From contig NZ_FNEO01000009.1 of assembly GCF_900100165.1 (NCBI RefSeq), positions 48,885 through 112,884 of the forward strand: 64,000 nucleotides of DNA, written 5' to 3'. Below the pieces are notes generated by a model. It ran no database searches. It was not told the origin of the DNA and saw nothing but the letters and a program-made list of their open reading frames with translations. Origin of the DNA: Flavobacterium glycines. GTDB taxonomy: Bacteria; Bacteroidota; Bacteroidia; Flavobacteriales; Flavobacteriaceae. Shown one piece after another: positions 8,526-17,585 of this stretch. The position numbers and the translations under genes are program-made. Position 1 is the first letter of the stretch. Each line of letters begins with the position of its first letter.

Positions 8526-9488
8526 CTATTCAAAAGGTAAAATCAAAGCTGAGGTAATTTGCTCTAAAACCTCAAAAGCCGCTTCGGCCATTTTATTCCC
8601 TTTGGTATCTAAAAGCGGATTAATTTCGCAAATTTCTACGCAAACAACCTTTCCGGAAGCAATAATTTGGTTAATAATAGCTATCACTTCGTATTGATCA
8701 AATCCTTTAGAAACCGGAGTCCCTGTTCCGTTTGAAATCAAATCACAGTCTAAAGAATCTACATCAAATGAAACATAAATCATATCACAATGAATTAATT
8801 GTGCCAATGCTCTTTCTACGCAATTCTCTAATCCTTTAAAACGAACTTCCTCCACCCGGAAATTCTTAATTCCAAGTTCAGCTATTTGAATGTCTTCAGC
8901 CTCTTCGGTATCACGAACTCCAAAATAAATTAAATGTTCATGCTCGAGCTTAGGACCTTCAACACCAATATTTTTTATTTCTTCCCAATGTTGCTGGGTT
9001 TCAGGAATCACTTCATTGATTTGGCATTTCAAATTATCAAATCCCAAAGCAGCAGCTAATGGCATTCCATGGATATTTCCTGAAGGAGAAGTGTATGGAG
9101 AATGCAAATCGGCATGCGCATCAATCCAAATTACCCCTAAAGTTTTATCAGGATACACCGCTTTGATTCCGCTTATTGTTCCTAATGCCGAAGAATGATC
9201 CCCCGATAAAACGATGGGCAAAAAATGAGCTTCTAGAGTACGCTTAATAGTATAAGAAACACGAGTACATTGCTCTAAAACAAATTCGATTCGCTTAGCA
9301 AACGTATTTCTGTTTTTATCATAAATGGTTTCATTATGCGTTTTGACATCTTCAAAAGTAAATTGATTAAAATATTCACTTCCGTGATTGATTGCTGCAA
9401 CTTCTAATGCATCCACTCCTAAATCAGAACCACGAGTTCCACCACCAATATCCGAGCGATTTTTTATTAATTTAATTACCCGATCCAT
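8526..9488 (-). CDS. Arginase family protein (probable arginase)
   Basis: 320 residues of the arginase/agmatinase/formiminoglutamase fold. The manganese ligands are visible in LSGDHSSALG, WIDAHADLHSP and SFDVDSLD. The opening DIGGGTRGSDLGVDAL is typical of true arginases. It should split arginine to ornithine and urea. It follows the ornithine aminotransferase gene by only 6 nt in the same direction, so the pair would take arginine through ornithine to glutamate semialdehyde. That context favours arginase over the related hydrolases. Confidence 0.88.
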   Translation of the reverse strand: MDRVIKLIKNRSDIGGGTRGSDLGVDALEVAAINHGSEYFNQFTFEDVKTHNETIYDKNRNTFAKRIEFVLEQCTRVSYTIKRTLEAHFLPIVLSGDHSSALGTISGIKAVYPDKTLGVIWIDAHADLHSPYTSPSGNIHGMPLAAALGFDNLKCQINEVIPETQQHWEEIKNIGVEGPKLEHEHLIYFGVRDTEEAEDIQIAELGIKNFRVEEVRFKGLENCVERALAQLIHCDMIYVSFDVDSLDCDLISNGTGTPVSKGFDQYEVIAIINQIIASGKVVCVEICEINPLLDTKGNKMAEAAFEVLEQITSALILPFE

Positions 9489-9494
9489 ACCATT

Positions 9495-10745
9495 TTATTT
9501 AAAATCGTTTAACGCTTTTTCAATAATAGAAAGACAATCCTGAATTTGATTTTCGGTGATAACTAATGGTGGTGCCAGGCGTATTTTGTTTCCATGAGTA
9601 GGTTTGGCAAGCAAACCATAATCTCTGAATTTCAAACAAATATTCCAAGCCAAATCAGACTCTTCGTCACAATCAATTACTATAGCATTCAACAATCCTT
9701 TTCCTCTCACTAAAGAAATCAAAGGATTTCTCGAAGCAATAGCATTCAAGCCGTCTCTTAAAATTTCACCTAAACGCTCAGCATTTTCGGCTAATTTTTC
9801 GTCTTTTATCACATCGAGTGCTGCAATAGCAACAGCTGCCGCCACAGGATTTCCGCCAAAAGTAGAACCATGTTGCCCCGGTTTAATAACATTCATTATC
9901 GCATTATTGGCTAAAACAGCCGAAACAGGATAAACACCACCCGACAAGGCTTTTCCTAAAATAAGAATATCGGGTTGCACATTTTCATGTTGCACCGCCA
10001 ATAATTTCCCAGTACGCGCAATTCCGGTTTGCACCTCATCGGCTATGAACAACACATTGTGTTTTTCACATAATGCTTTGGCTTTTGCTAAATAACCTTC
10101 GCTTGGCACATACACTCCTGCTTCACCCTGAATAGGTTCTACTAAGAATCCGGCAATATTTTTAGAAGATTCCAAAACCTTTTCCAAAGCATCCAGATTA
10201 TCGTATTCTATTTTGATAAAACCTTCGGTAAAAGGACCAAAACTTTTGCGGGCAGTTTCGTCATTGGAAAACGAAATAATGGTAGTCGTTCTTCCGTGGA
10301 AATTATTTTCGCAAACGATGATTTGCGCCTGATTTTCATGAATTTTCTTTACTTCATATGCCCATTTTCTACACAGTTTCAAAGCGGTTTCAACTGCTTC
10401 GGCACCGGTATTCATTGGTAATACTTTATCAAAACCGAAGTACTTCGTCACATATTCTTCATAAACACCTAATTGGTCATTATAAAAAGCGCGGGAAGTC
10501 AGTGCTAATTTTTGTGCCTGTTGTACCATTGCCCCAACAATTTTAGGATGACAATGCCCTTGATTCACAGCTGAGTAAGCCGATAGAAAATCATAATATT
10601 TTTTCCCATCAACATCCCACACAAACACTCCTTCTCCTTTTTCCAAAACTACCGGTAATGGATGGTAATTATGCGCACCATAATTATTTTCTTTATCTAT
10701 TAATGATTCTGATTTAGGAGAAAGTATTTGCTGAATTTGTTCCAT
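9495..10745 (-). CDS. rocD: Ornithine aminotransferase
   Basis: 416 residues, class III PLP aminotransferase of normal length. The PLP lysine lies in LILGKALSGGVYPVSAVLA; the opening YGAHNYHPLPVVLEKGEGVFVWDVDG is characteristic of ornithine-oxo-acid transaminase. Other conserved parts are FHGRTTTIISFS, VEPIQGEAGVYVP and FIADEVQTGIARTGK. It converts ornithine and 2-oxoglutarate to glutamate semialdehyde and glutamate. It is first in a two-gene operon with arginase and has a good promoter upstream. Confidence 0.95.
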   Translation of the reverse strand: MEQIQQILSPKSESLIDKENNYGAHNYHPLPVVLEKGEGVFVWDVDGKKYYDFLSAYSAVNQGHCHPKIVGAMVQQAQKLALTSRAFYNDQLGVYEEYVTKYFGFDKVLPMNTGAEAVETALKLCRKWAYEVKKIHENQAQIIVCENNFHGRTTTIISFSNDETARKSFGPFTEGFIKIEYDNLDALEKVLESSKNIAGFLVEPIQGEAGVYVPSEGYLAKAKALCEKHNVLFIADEVQTGIARTGKLLAVQHENVQPDILILGKALSGGVYPVSAVLANNAIMNVIKPGQHGSTFGGNPVAAAVAIAALDVIKDEKLAENAERLGEILRDGLNAIASRNPLISLVRGKGLLNAIVIDCDEESDLAWNICLKFRDYGLLAKPTHGNKIRLAPPLVITENQIQDCLSIIEKALNDFK

Positions 10746-10770
10746 GATAATTGTATTGTTAGACTTAATA

Positions 10771-10800
10771 CAAAATTACGTATATTTTATTGCCTGTCAA
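10771..10800 (-). promoter_or_regulatory. Bacteroidota-type promoter of rocD
   Basis: On the minus strand TTTTG (TTG at 10798-10800) is followed after 19 nt by TAATTTTG (10771-10778), matching the TTG/TAnnTTTG pattern. The start codon of rocD is 26 nt downstream of the -7 element. Confidence 0.6.
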
Positions 10801-10961
10801 AACCTCAACACAAGAGTTCTATCATCAATAAAAGAAGACAATCGTACTATTTTCAGTTGAAAAAAAAGCTTTGCCAAGTACCTTTTTTTTATATCCTTTT
10901 TATTGAATTAATTTTCAGATATTTGTAAATACACCTTATACAACACACAAGCTTTAACTAC

Positions 10962-11978
10962 ATGAAAAAAACAATACTTCTTTTAACATTTAGTTGTTTA
11001 GCCTCCTGCCAGGGCACAAAAGATATCCCTACAAAAAACATAATCAACCCTGTAAAATATACTAACTCCATTACTGCTGAAGAGTTAAAAACCCATCTTT
11101 ACATTGTAGCGAGCGATTCTATGGAAGGAAGAGAAACAGGTTCTGCAGGTCAAAAAAAAGCCGGAAAATATCTTATTAGCCAATATCAAAAAAACAAAAT
11201 TCCTTTCCCTAAAGGAGCTCAAAATTATTATCAGCATATCCCGGCTGCTTTTTTAAATGCCATAAAAAATGAAAATTTACCTGATTCTGAAAACATTTGG
11301 GCATTTATTGAAGGCTCTGAAAAACCCAATGAAATCATCGTTATTTCGGCTCATTACGACCATATAGGCGTTAAAAACAATGCCATTTTTTATGGTGCTG
11401 ATGACGACGGTTCCGGAACAGTAGCTTTACTGGAAATTGCTCAGGCTTTTCAATTGGCCAAAAAAGAAGGAAAAGGTCCGAAACGTTCTATTTTATTTCT
11501 ACATGTTACCGGTGAAGAACACGGTTTACATGGTTCACGTTATTATACCGAAAACCCTTTATTTCCTATAAAAAATACGGTTGCCGATATCAATATTGAT
11601 ATGATAGGACGCCGAGATGAAGCACATACCAAGTCTAATAATTACGTTTATTTAATTGGAGCGGACAGGCTTTCCAGTGAGTTGGATAAAATTTGTAAAA
11701 CAGTGAACGAAAATTACGTTCACTTAGATTTAGATTATAAATACAATGCACTAAATGATCCTAATAATTTCTATCGCCGTTCTGACCATTATAATTTTGC
11801 GGCTCTTGGAATTCCGTCCGTTTTTATATTTAACGGCACACATGCTGATTATCACCGTAAAACCGATACTCCGGATAAAATTGAATACGATGCTTTGGCA
11901 AAAAGAGCCCAACTGGCTTTCAATATTGCCTGGGAATTAGCCAATAGAGAAAACAGAATTGTTGTTGATAAAAAATAA
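10962..11978 (+). CDS. M28 family metallopeptidase lipoprotein
   Basis: 338 residues. A lipoprotein signal (MKKTILLLTFSCLASC, lipidated Cys16) anchors it in the envelope. The two-zinc M28 site is complete: SAHYDHIG, YGADDDGSG, TGEEHGLHGS, NIDMIGR and HADYHRKTDTPD. It should act as an aminopeptidase or related exopeptidase on peptides reaching the periplasm or cell surface. It stands alone between the divergent rocD operon and a repeat-rich gap. A near-match to the -7 motif (GATATTTG) lies about 40 nt upstream of the start. Confidence 0.92.
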   Translation: MKKTILLLTFSCLASCQGTKDIPTKNIINPVKYTNSITAEELKTHLYIVASDSMEGRETGSAGQKKAGKYLISQYQKNKIPFPKGAQNYYQHIPAAFLNAIKNENLPDSENIWAFIEGSEKPNEIIVISAHYDHIGVKNNAIFYGADDDGSGTVALLEIAQAFQLAKKEGKGPKRSILFLHVTGEEHGLHGSRYYTENPLFPIKNTVADINIDMIGRRDEAHTKSNNYVYLIGADRLSSELDKICKTVNENYVHLDLDYKYNALNDPNNFYRRSDHYNFAALGIPSVFIFNGTHADYHRKTDTPDKIEYDALAKRAQLAFNIAWELANRENRIVVDKK

Positions 11979-11990
11979 GACGTTATGTTT

Positions 11991-12185
11991 CCACACGAAT
12001 TACACTAATTAACACGAAATGCTTTTTAGTTATAATTACACGAATCTGCCAAAGGCAGAAAAAATTTGTGTAATTAAAGTTTGACTGCATTCAACTTTGT
12101 GTTAATTAGTGAAATCTGTGTGTAACATTTTTTATTTAAAACTTTGTGAACTTTGTGAAAAACTTAGCGAACTTTGCGGTTAAAA
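11991..12185. repeat. Composite intergenic inverted-repeat cluster
   Basis: Two nested hairpins fill the gap. The outer arms contain ACACTAATTAACACGAAA and TTTGTGTTAATTAGTGAAA, and the inner arms AATTACACGAATCTGCC and GGCAGAAAAAATTTGTGTAATT. After them comes a third module ending CTTAGCGAACTTTGCGGTT (from 12,163), which recurs with one change at 22,055. No gene is visible. The elements look like dispersed, palindromic, non-autonomous repeats. Confidence 0.65.
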
Positions 12186-12215
12186 TTATTACGTTACATT
12201 GACACTACATAAAAA

Positions 12216-12863
12216 ATGAAATTTAAAGCCGTATTATTTGACCTTGACGGAACTCTGGTTAACTCACTTATAGACATCGCCGATTCAATAAACAAGGTTC
12301 TTCAGGAACGGAACTTTCCTACTCATAGTTATGAAGTAATTAATGACTTTATAGGCAGCGGACTTAGAAATTTGGTTACCAAAGCACTCCCAGAAAACCA
12401 CAAAGACGAAGCAACTATCGAAAGTACTTTTCAGGCTATGATGGCCGCTTACCGCGAAAATTGCACCAATAAAACATCAGCTTACGATGGCATTATGGAG
12501 CTTTTGGACAAATTAAAATCTCAAAATATTAAGCTGGCTATTTTATCCAATAAAGCCGACGAATTGACAAAGAAAATTGGACTATCCTTATTTCCGGACT
12601 ATTTCGAAATCGTAATGGGTTTAAAAAGTGAGGCAACAAAGAAACCAAATCCATCAGCTGCAATTGATATCAGTAACGAATTCGGAATTTCTCCCGAAGA
12701 ATTTCTCTATGTAGGCGATTCGGGTATTGATATGCAAACAGCAAAAAACGCCAATATGTATGCCGTAGGAGTACTTTGGGGCTACAGACCAAAAGAAGAA
12801 CTGCTGACTGAAGGCGCTCAAGCCATAATCAGTCATCCGTTAGAGTTAATTGCACTTTTATAA
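12216..12863 (+). CDS. HAD hydrolase, phosphoglycolate-phosphatase-like
   Basis: 215 residues with all four HAD motifs: FDLDGTLVNS (nucleophile and acid aspartates), ILSNKAD, the lysine in KKPNP, and YVGDSGIDMQTAKNA. The cap is helical, as in the phosphoglycolate phosphatase and beta-phosphoglucomutase group. Likely a soluble small-molecule phosphatase; the substrate cannot be fixed from sequence. A second HAD gene follows after 115 nt. Confidence 0.85.
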   Translation: MKFKAVLFDLDGTLVNSLIDIADSINKVLQERNFPTHSYEVINDFIGSGLRNLVTKALPENHKDEATIESTFQAMMAAYRENCTNKTSAYDGIMELLDKLKSQNIKLAILSNKADELTKKIGLSLFPDYFEIVMGLKSEATKKPNPSAAIDISNEFGISPEEFLYVGDSGIDMQTAKNANMYAVGVLWGYRPKEELLTEGAQAIISHPLELIALL

Positions 12864-12978
12864 TTAGAATACCAATTTAAAATCATGAAATCGCCATTAA
12901 CAAAAAGTTTGCGTAAGCAAACACCAATAAATAAAAAGGCGATAACTATATGACCGCTAAAAAATAAATTTCACATAT

Positions 12979-13614
12979 ATGAAATACAAATGCATCATTT
13001 TTGACTGCGATGGCGTACTGGTGGACAGCGAGGCAATCTCTATTGGTACCTTAGTGGATATGGCAGCATCACACGGAGCAATCATTGATGAAAACTTTGC
13101 GCATCAACACTTTTTAGGAAAATCATTGGAATTTTGTTTTGATTATATTGCCGATTTAGCCAATAAACAGTTACCTGATGATTTTGAAGAAGATTTCAGA
13201 GCCCGAACTTTCGAAGCTTTTCAAAAAGAATTACAGCCTATAAAAGGAATCCATGAATTGTTAGCCAATATTAAAGTTCCTATTGCGGTTGCTTCAAATG
13301 GTCCTGCTGATAAAATAAAACTCAATTTAACAACCACTAAACTGATTGATAAATTTAACGGAAATATTTTTAGTGCTTACGATATCAACAGCTGGAAACC
13401 CAATCCCGAATTGTATTTGCATGCTGCCAAAACCATGGGATTTGAAGTAGAAGACTGTGTTATTATCGAAGACAGTCCTGCAGGTGTTCAGGCAGCTTTA
13501 GCAGGAGGTTTTGATGTTTTTGGTTTTACCAATCACGTTAATTTTGATGTTTTACAGCAAATGAACATTCCTTTATTTGATGATATGGCACAACTTCATT
13601 TACTTTTGCAATAA
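12979..13614 (+). CDS. HAD hydrolase, beta-phosphoglucomutase-like
   Basis: 211 residues. HAD motifs are FDCDGVLVDSE, VASNGP, the lysine in SWKPNPE and IIEDSPAGVQAALAGG. The sequence resembles sugar-phosphate phosphatases such as YieH/YniC, and the CDGVLVDSE form is typical of that branch. Start chosen at the ATG at 12979. The upstream gap holds a small hairpin (GTTTGC at 12907 with GCAAAC at 12917). Likely cotranscribed with the DUF1697 gene 18 nt downstream. Confidence 0.85.
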   Translation: MKYKCIIFDCDGVLVDSEAISIGTLVDMAASHGAIIDENFAHQHFLGKSLEFCFDYIADLANKQLPDDFEEDFRARTFEAFQKELQPIKGIHELLANIKVPIAVASNGPADKIKLNLTTTKLIDKFNGNIFSAYDINSWKPNPELYLHAAKTMGFEVEDCVIIEDSPAGVQAALAGGFDVFGFTNHVNFDVLQQMNIPLFDDMAQLHLLLQ

Positions 13615-13632
13615 CTTATTGACAGCAAAAAT

Positions 13633-14181
13633 ATGACTACACACCTGGCTTTACTTCGCGGCATCAACGTTTCGGGACACAACATGATGAAAATGGATGC
13701 CTTGCAAAAAATGCTTGAAAACATGGGCTTTACCAATGTAATTACCTACATTCAAACCGGAAATGTATTTGTAACCAGCGAAGAAGAAAATCCCGCCGCA
13801 GTAGGTTTCAAAATCAAACAGGAAATTTTCAAAGTCTTTGGTCATGATGTTCCTGTAGTGGTAATTAATAAAGAAGATTTAATAGCCTGTCAGGAAAATA
13901 ATCCGTTTGTAAAAGCTTCTGAAGTTGATACTAAAAAACTGTATGTTGCTTTTGTTTCAATGGAATTACACAAAGACCGAATTCACGATCTTAAAATGAG
14001 CGCTATAAAACCTGATGAAGTTCATATTGATAAAAATAGAATCTTTATTAAATATGCTGTTTCTGCCGGAAAAACAAGATTAGACCAAAAATACATTGAG
14101 AAAAAGCTAAACTTAACCGCAACAATTCGCAACTGGAATACCGTAACACATTTATTAAAAATGTATAACGAACAAGAATAA
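13633..14181 (+). CDS. DUF1697 family protein
   Basis: 182 residues opening MTTHLALLRGINVSGHNMMKM, the hallmark of the DUF1697 family, with TYIQTGNVFVTS and NWNTVTHLLKM at the end. A soluble protein of unknown biochemical function, common in Bacteroidota. It follows the HAD gene closely and is probably in the same transcript. Confidence 0.88.
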   Translation: MTTHLALLRGINVSGHNMMKMDALQKMLENMGFTNVITYIQTGNVFVTSEEENPAAVGFKIKQEIFKVFGHDVPVVVINKEDLIACQENNPFVKASEVDTKKLYVAFVSMELHKDRIHDLKMSAIKPDEVHIDKNRIFIKYAVSAGKTRLDQKYIEKKLNLTATIRNWNTVTHLLKMYNEQE

Positions 14182-14302
14182 TAACCAAAGACATTATCAA
14201 CTTAATATAATTTTAGTCTAAAAAATAAGATTATAATAAAAAGTTGTATTCCAATTTTCAATTCCATAAAAACAGCACAAACTAAGTAATTCAACAAAAA
14301 AA

Positions 14303-14335
14303 ATACGTATTAATACTTATTTTTAATTACATTTG
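14303..14335 (+). promoter_or_regulatory. Palindromic operator and -7 element before the FNR-type gene
   Basis: The 18-nt near-palindrome ATACGTATTAATACTTAT (14303-14320) is followed 7 nt later by a perfect -7 element TACATTTG (14328-14335). The palindrome is centred about 30 nt before the expected transcription start, so it would overlap the -33 region. An almost identical palindrome lies before moeA. The arrangement suggests autoregulation. Confidence 0.6.
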
Positions 14336-14380
14336 TTCTATTAAAACTTGAGTTCTACTCATCGCTTAATCAAAAAACAA

Positions 14381-15079
14381 ATGAGAGGAATTAACACAGA
14401 TTGTACCAGCTGCATCAATAGCAATTGTTTTATCAAGAAACATTTGCATCTGGAAAAGATGCAGGATTTCATATTAGAAAAAACCAATTACACCTGTAAA
14501 AAAGGGCAGCAATTTATGATTGAAGGAGCTCCAATTCAAGGATTGTATTTTATTTATAAAGGAAAAGTAAAGGTTTTAAAAACCGGAATTTACGGTCGAG
14601 AACAAATTGTCCGCCTTAGTAATGATGGAGAAACTATTGGTTTTAGAGGATTTGGAACCAGCAATCGTTATTTAATAGCCGCATCAGCAATTGAAGATAC
14701 GGTTTTATGTAATTTCAGTAATGATGTGATGCATTCCATTCTAAAATCAATTCCTGAATTTACTTATGATATGATGCTGTTCTATGCAGAGGAATTAAAC
14801 AAAAGCGAGAACAGAGTTAAAAAAATTGCTCAGATGAATGTACGCGAAAGAGTAATTGATATCCTGTTGTATTTGCTGAAAAAATTTGGACACACTAACA
14901 ATTTACTCAACATTAATCTTTCCAGAAAAGAAATTGCTGACTTTGCCGGTACTACAGATGAGCAGGTAACCCGAATTCTTTCCAGTTTAAAAAAAGAAGG
15001 AGTTATCAAAATAATCAATAAAAAAATTGGTTTACTGCATGTTGACAAATTGAATGCCGAAATTATAGAACATAAATAA
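14381..15079 (+). CDS. FNR-type Crp/Fnr transcription regulator with four cluster cysteines
   Basis: 232 residues from ATG 14381. An upstream TTG at 14348 would leave almost no leader after the -7 element at 14328, so I prefer the ATG. Residues about 30-125 are a cyclic-nucleotide-type beta roll and about 150-225 a winged helix (LSRKEIADFAGTTDEQVTRILSSL). Cys8, Cys11 and Cys16 at the N-terminus and Cys110 in the beta roll match the ligand pattern of Escherichia coli FNR (Cys20, 23, 29, 122): the last spacing is 94 here and 93 there. The protein should hold an oxygen-sensitive 4Fe-4S cluster. The recognition helix carries E-x-x-T-R where FNR has E-x-x-S-R. Confidence 0.9.
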   Translation: MRGINTDCTSCINSNCFIKKHLHLEKMQDFILEKTNYTCKKGQQFMIEGAPIQGLYFIYKGKVKVLKTGIYGREQIVRLSNDGETIGFRGFGTSNRYLIAASAIEDTVLCNFSNDVMHSILKSIPEFTYDMMLFYAEELNKSENRVKKIAQMNVRERVIDILLYLLKKFGHTNNLLNINLSRKEIADFAGTTDEQVTRILSSLKKEGVIKIINKKIGLLHVDKLNAEIIEHK

Positions 15080-15080
15080 A

Positions 15081-16130
15081 CTACACTAAGGTTTTTAAAA
15101 TCGCTTTTCGTTTTATTTTTCCACTTTCAGTAGATTGAAATTCCGGAACAAAAAACAATGCTTTCGGTTTTTCATATTTATCCAATACAGTAAAAATAGC
15201 ATCATCTAATTCCTGTTTTTCACCTTCAACTACTAAAACCAATTTTTCACCTAAAACGGCATCCGGAATTCCTCCGACAAAAAAACGGGAAGGAATACTA
15301 TCGCTCAATTTTTCTTCAATTTTTTCAGGAATGAGTTTTACTCCTCCGCTATTGACCACATTATCAATACGACCTAAGAGAATAAATTGTTGGTCGTTTA
15401 TAATTTGAACTAAATCATTAGTAAATAAACGCTCCTCGCTCACTAAAGGAGCATCAATAACCAAACATTCTTTTTCATCCTGTGAAATGCGAACATTAGG
15501 TAAAATAGAAAATACCTGCTTTCCTATTTTTTTGGCAGCAATATGCGTGATGGTTTCGGTCATTCCATAGGTTTCATATACTTTTGTATTAATTCCCAAA
15601 AGTTTTTGCTCTAAACTGCTGTCCATTTTAGCACCACCGATAATGAGTTTTTTTACTTTATACAAATCATCTAAAGAGTTTTGCACCTGCATAGGAACCA
15701 TAGCTACAAAATCGTATTCTTTATTCAATTGAGCTAAAGGATTAGCGCTAGGCGCAACAATATCGATGGCTAAACCAAGAATAAAACTTCTTACCAGCAT
15801 CATTTTGCCCGCAATAAATTGAACAGGCAAACAACACAAAGCGGTATCGCCCGGCTTTAAATCAAAAAAATCGCCCGTGGCTAAAGCCGAATTTACAAGA
15901 GCTTGTTTGCTTTTACGAATAATTTTAGGAGTTCCCGTAGTTCCTGAAGTTTGTAAATCGATATACCAATTTTCATCAAACCAGTCCAATAAAAAATTAC
16001 CTATAGCTTTTTCATAGTCTTCCCCTTCTTTTATCAAATAATAAGCTGCTATTCGTAATCCGTTACTATCCAGATGGACACCATTGTATTTAAAAAAATT
16101 ATGAATATTTTTATATGTAACTCTTTTCAT
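15081..16130 (-). CDS. menE: o-Succinylbenzoate-CoA ligase-like AMP-forming enzyme
   Basis: 349 residues, shorter than most acyl-CoA synthetases but normal for Bacteroidota MenE. The P-loop is DLQTSGTTGTPKIIRKSK, followed by YETYGMTETITHIA and LGRIDNVVNSGGVKLIPEKIE; the C-terminal catalytic lysine lies in SGKIKRKAIL. MenE activates o-succinylbenzoate in menaquinone synthesis. No other men gene is in the window, so the assignment rests on similarity of pattern. It follows the CPBP protease gene by 3 nt. Confidence 0.82.
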   Translation of the reverse strand: MKRVTYKNIHNFFKYNGVHLDSNGLRIAAYYLIKEGEDYEKAIGNFLLDWFDENWYIDLQTSGTTGTPKIIRKSKQALVNSALATGDFFDLKPGDTALCCLPVQFIAGKMMLVRSFILGLAIDIVAPSANPLAQLNKEYDFVAMVPMQVQNSLDDLYKVKKLIIGGAKMDSSLEQKLLGINTKVYETYGMTETITHIAAKKIGKQVFSILPNVRISQDEKECLVIDAPLVSEERLFTNDLVQIINDQQFILLGRIDNVVNSGGVKLIPEKIEEKLSDSIPSRFFVGGIPDAVLGEKLVLVVEGEKQELDDAIFTVLDKYEKPKALFFVPEFQSTESGKIKRKAILKTLV

Positions 16131-16133
16131 GAA

Positions 16134-17057
16134 TTAATCGTTTGAATCAATAGTCCCTGTTAATTTTTCTTTCCAATTTTCCCATTGGTATTTTCTACTA
16201 AAGATAAGCAAAAGCACAGGGTAAATCAAGACGACGGGCATAATAATATCAAATCCTGCATGAGGCTCGGAAATATCTTTAAAAACAGAATGAGTTTGAA
16301 AAGCCGACCAATCCGAAGTAATTAATAAAGCCCCGATAAGATTATTAGCGGCATGAAAACCCAAAGCCAATTCCATTCCTTCGTCCATCAAAGTGATAAT
16401 TCCTAAAAACAATCCTGTCCCAATATAATAGACAAAAATAACATTCCCAATTTTAGCTACTTCCGGATTAAATAAATGCATTCCGCCAAAAATTAAAGAA
16501 GTCATCAATAAAGGAAACCATTTATTTTGTGCAAGATTTCCAAAACCCTGCATCAGATAGCCTCTGAAAACATATTCTTCCGTACTGGTTTGAATAGGAA
16601 TTAAAACTACCGCTATGACAAATAAAATAGTGAAAGGAATAGGTTTAAAATCTAAAAGGTACAATTCAGGATTAATAAAAGTATAAATCAGAACAGAAGC
16701 AACTGAAATTAAAGACCAAAGTCCAAAAGAAAACAGGATTCTATTCCAATCGATTTTGTTTCTGGAAGTCGTTACCGAAAGCATCGTTTGCTTATGAAAA
16801 TACTTTACCACAAAATAAATCCCTGCAAAAGCAAATACAAATGAAAGCAACAATAAAAAAAGAGTCAAATTCGAATCCAAAAAATGCATCACTCCTTCAT
16901 TAGTCATCGGATAACTTTTCCCTGTTAAAACCGTTTTAGCTACAACAGTAATTACCAATGGGAGCTGCCCTATAAATGACATTGCAATAATCACTGTTGA
17001 ACCCAGTAAATATTTCCAAAATTTATTCTCTTTTCTAATCCCTTGTTCTATAAACAT
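16134..17057 (-). CDS. CPBP family intramembrane protease
   Basis: 307 residues with about eight hydrophobic segments. The CPBP (type II CAAX prenyl protease-like) catalytic motifs are present: STEEYVFRGYLMQGF (EExxxR), FGGMHLF (FxxxH) and FHAANNLIG. A multi-pass inner membrane glutamic protease of unknown substrate; relatives can also serve in bacteriocin immunity. First gene of a pair with menE. Confidence 0.87.
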   Translation of the reverse strand: MFIEQGIRKENKFWKYLLGSTVIIAMSFIGQLPLVITVVAKTVLTGKSYPMTNEGVMHFLDSNLTLFLLLLSFVFAFAGIYFVVKYFHKQTMLSVTTSRNKIDWNRILFSFGLWSLISVASVLIYTFINPELYLLDFKPIPFTILFVIAVVLIPIQTSTEEYVFRGYLMQGFGNLAQNKWFPLLMTSLIFGGMHLFNPEVAKIGNVIFVYYIGTGLFLGIITLMDEGMELALGFHAANNLIGALLITSDWSAFQTHSVFKDISEPHAGFDIIMPVVLIYPVLLLIFSRKYQWENWKEKLTGTIDSND

Positions 17058-17099
17058 ATATTTTATGTATTTAAGTAGTACTATTAAACTTTCAAAAGC

Positions 17100-17107
17100 T
17101 ATTTTTG
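17100..17107 (+). promoter_or_regulatory. -7 element before the ArsC-like gene
   Basis: A perfect TATTTTTG lies 47 nt before the start codon at 17155. No clear TTG at the expected -33 distance was found. Confidence 0.4.
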
Positions 17108-17154
17108 CTTCTTCGAAAATACCCTTTTTATTTTAAACTTAAAAAATAGTACTC

Positions 17155-17505
17155 ATGATTGAAGTATATCATAATCCACGTTGCGGAAAATCAAGAAATT
17201 GTCTGGCTTTTTTAGATAATTCCAATCAGGAATATACAATCATTAAATATTTAGAAGAAGTCCCTACCGAGAAAGATCTTAAAGATTTATTAGAAAAATT
17301 AGCCATTAAACCTATTGAATTGGTTCGTCAAAAAGAAAAAATTTGGATTGACAATTTTAAAAATCAGGAAATGACCGATGAAACTATTATTCAGGCTATG
17401 ATAGCGCATCCTATTTTGATTGAAAGACCTATCATTGTGAAAGGTAACAAAGCCATTATAGCCCGTGAATCCGATAAAATCGAAGCTTTTTTTAAGGTGA
17501 AATAA
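17155..17505 (+). CDS. ArsC/YfgD-family glutaredoxin-like arsenate reductase
   Basis: 116 residues with the thioredoxin-fold start IEVYHNPRCGKSRNCLAFL (catalytic Cys10 in RCGKSRNC). Arginines in ELVRQKEK and ILIERPIIVKGNKAIIAR correspond to the oxyanion-binding arginines of ArsC. It may reduce arsenate using glutathione or another thiol, but the YfgD branch often lacks proven arsenate activity. There are no other ars genes nearby. Confidence 0.82.
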   Translation: MIEVYHNPRCGKSRNCLAFLDNSNQEYTIIKYLEEVPTEKDLKDLLEKLAIKPIELVRQKEKIWIDNFKNQEMTDETIIQAMIAHPILIERPIIVKGNKAIIARESDKIEAFFKVK

Positions 17506-17585
17506 GCTTTTTAACATTTATTTAATAAATTGATTTTAAACCAAATCCGATTTTCTGATTCAAAAGACAAACAAAAAATATAAAA

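Noticed and set aside
14348..14380. TTG start extending the FNR-type regulator by 11 residues
   Set aside because: It lies only about 6 nt after the expected transcription start, and the FNR-like cysteine block begins just after the ATG at 14381.
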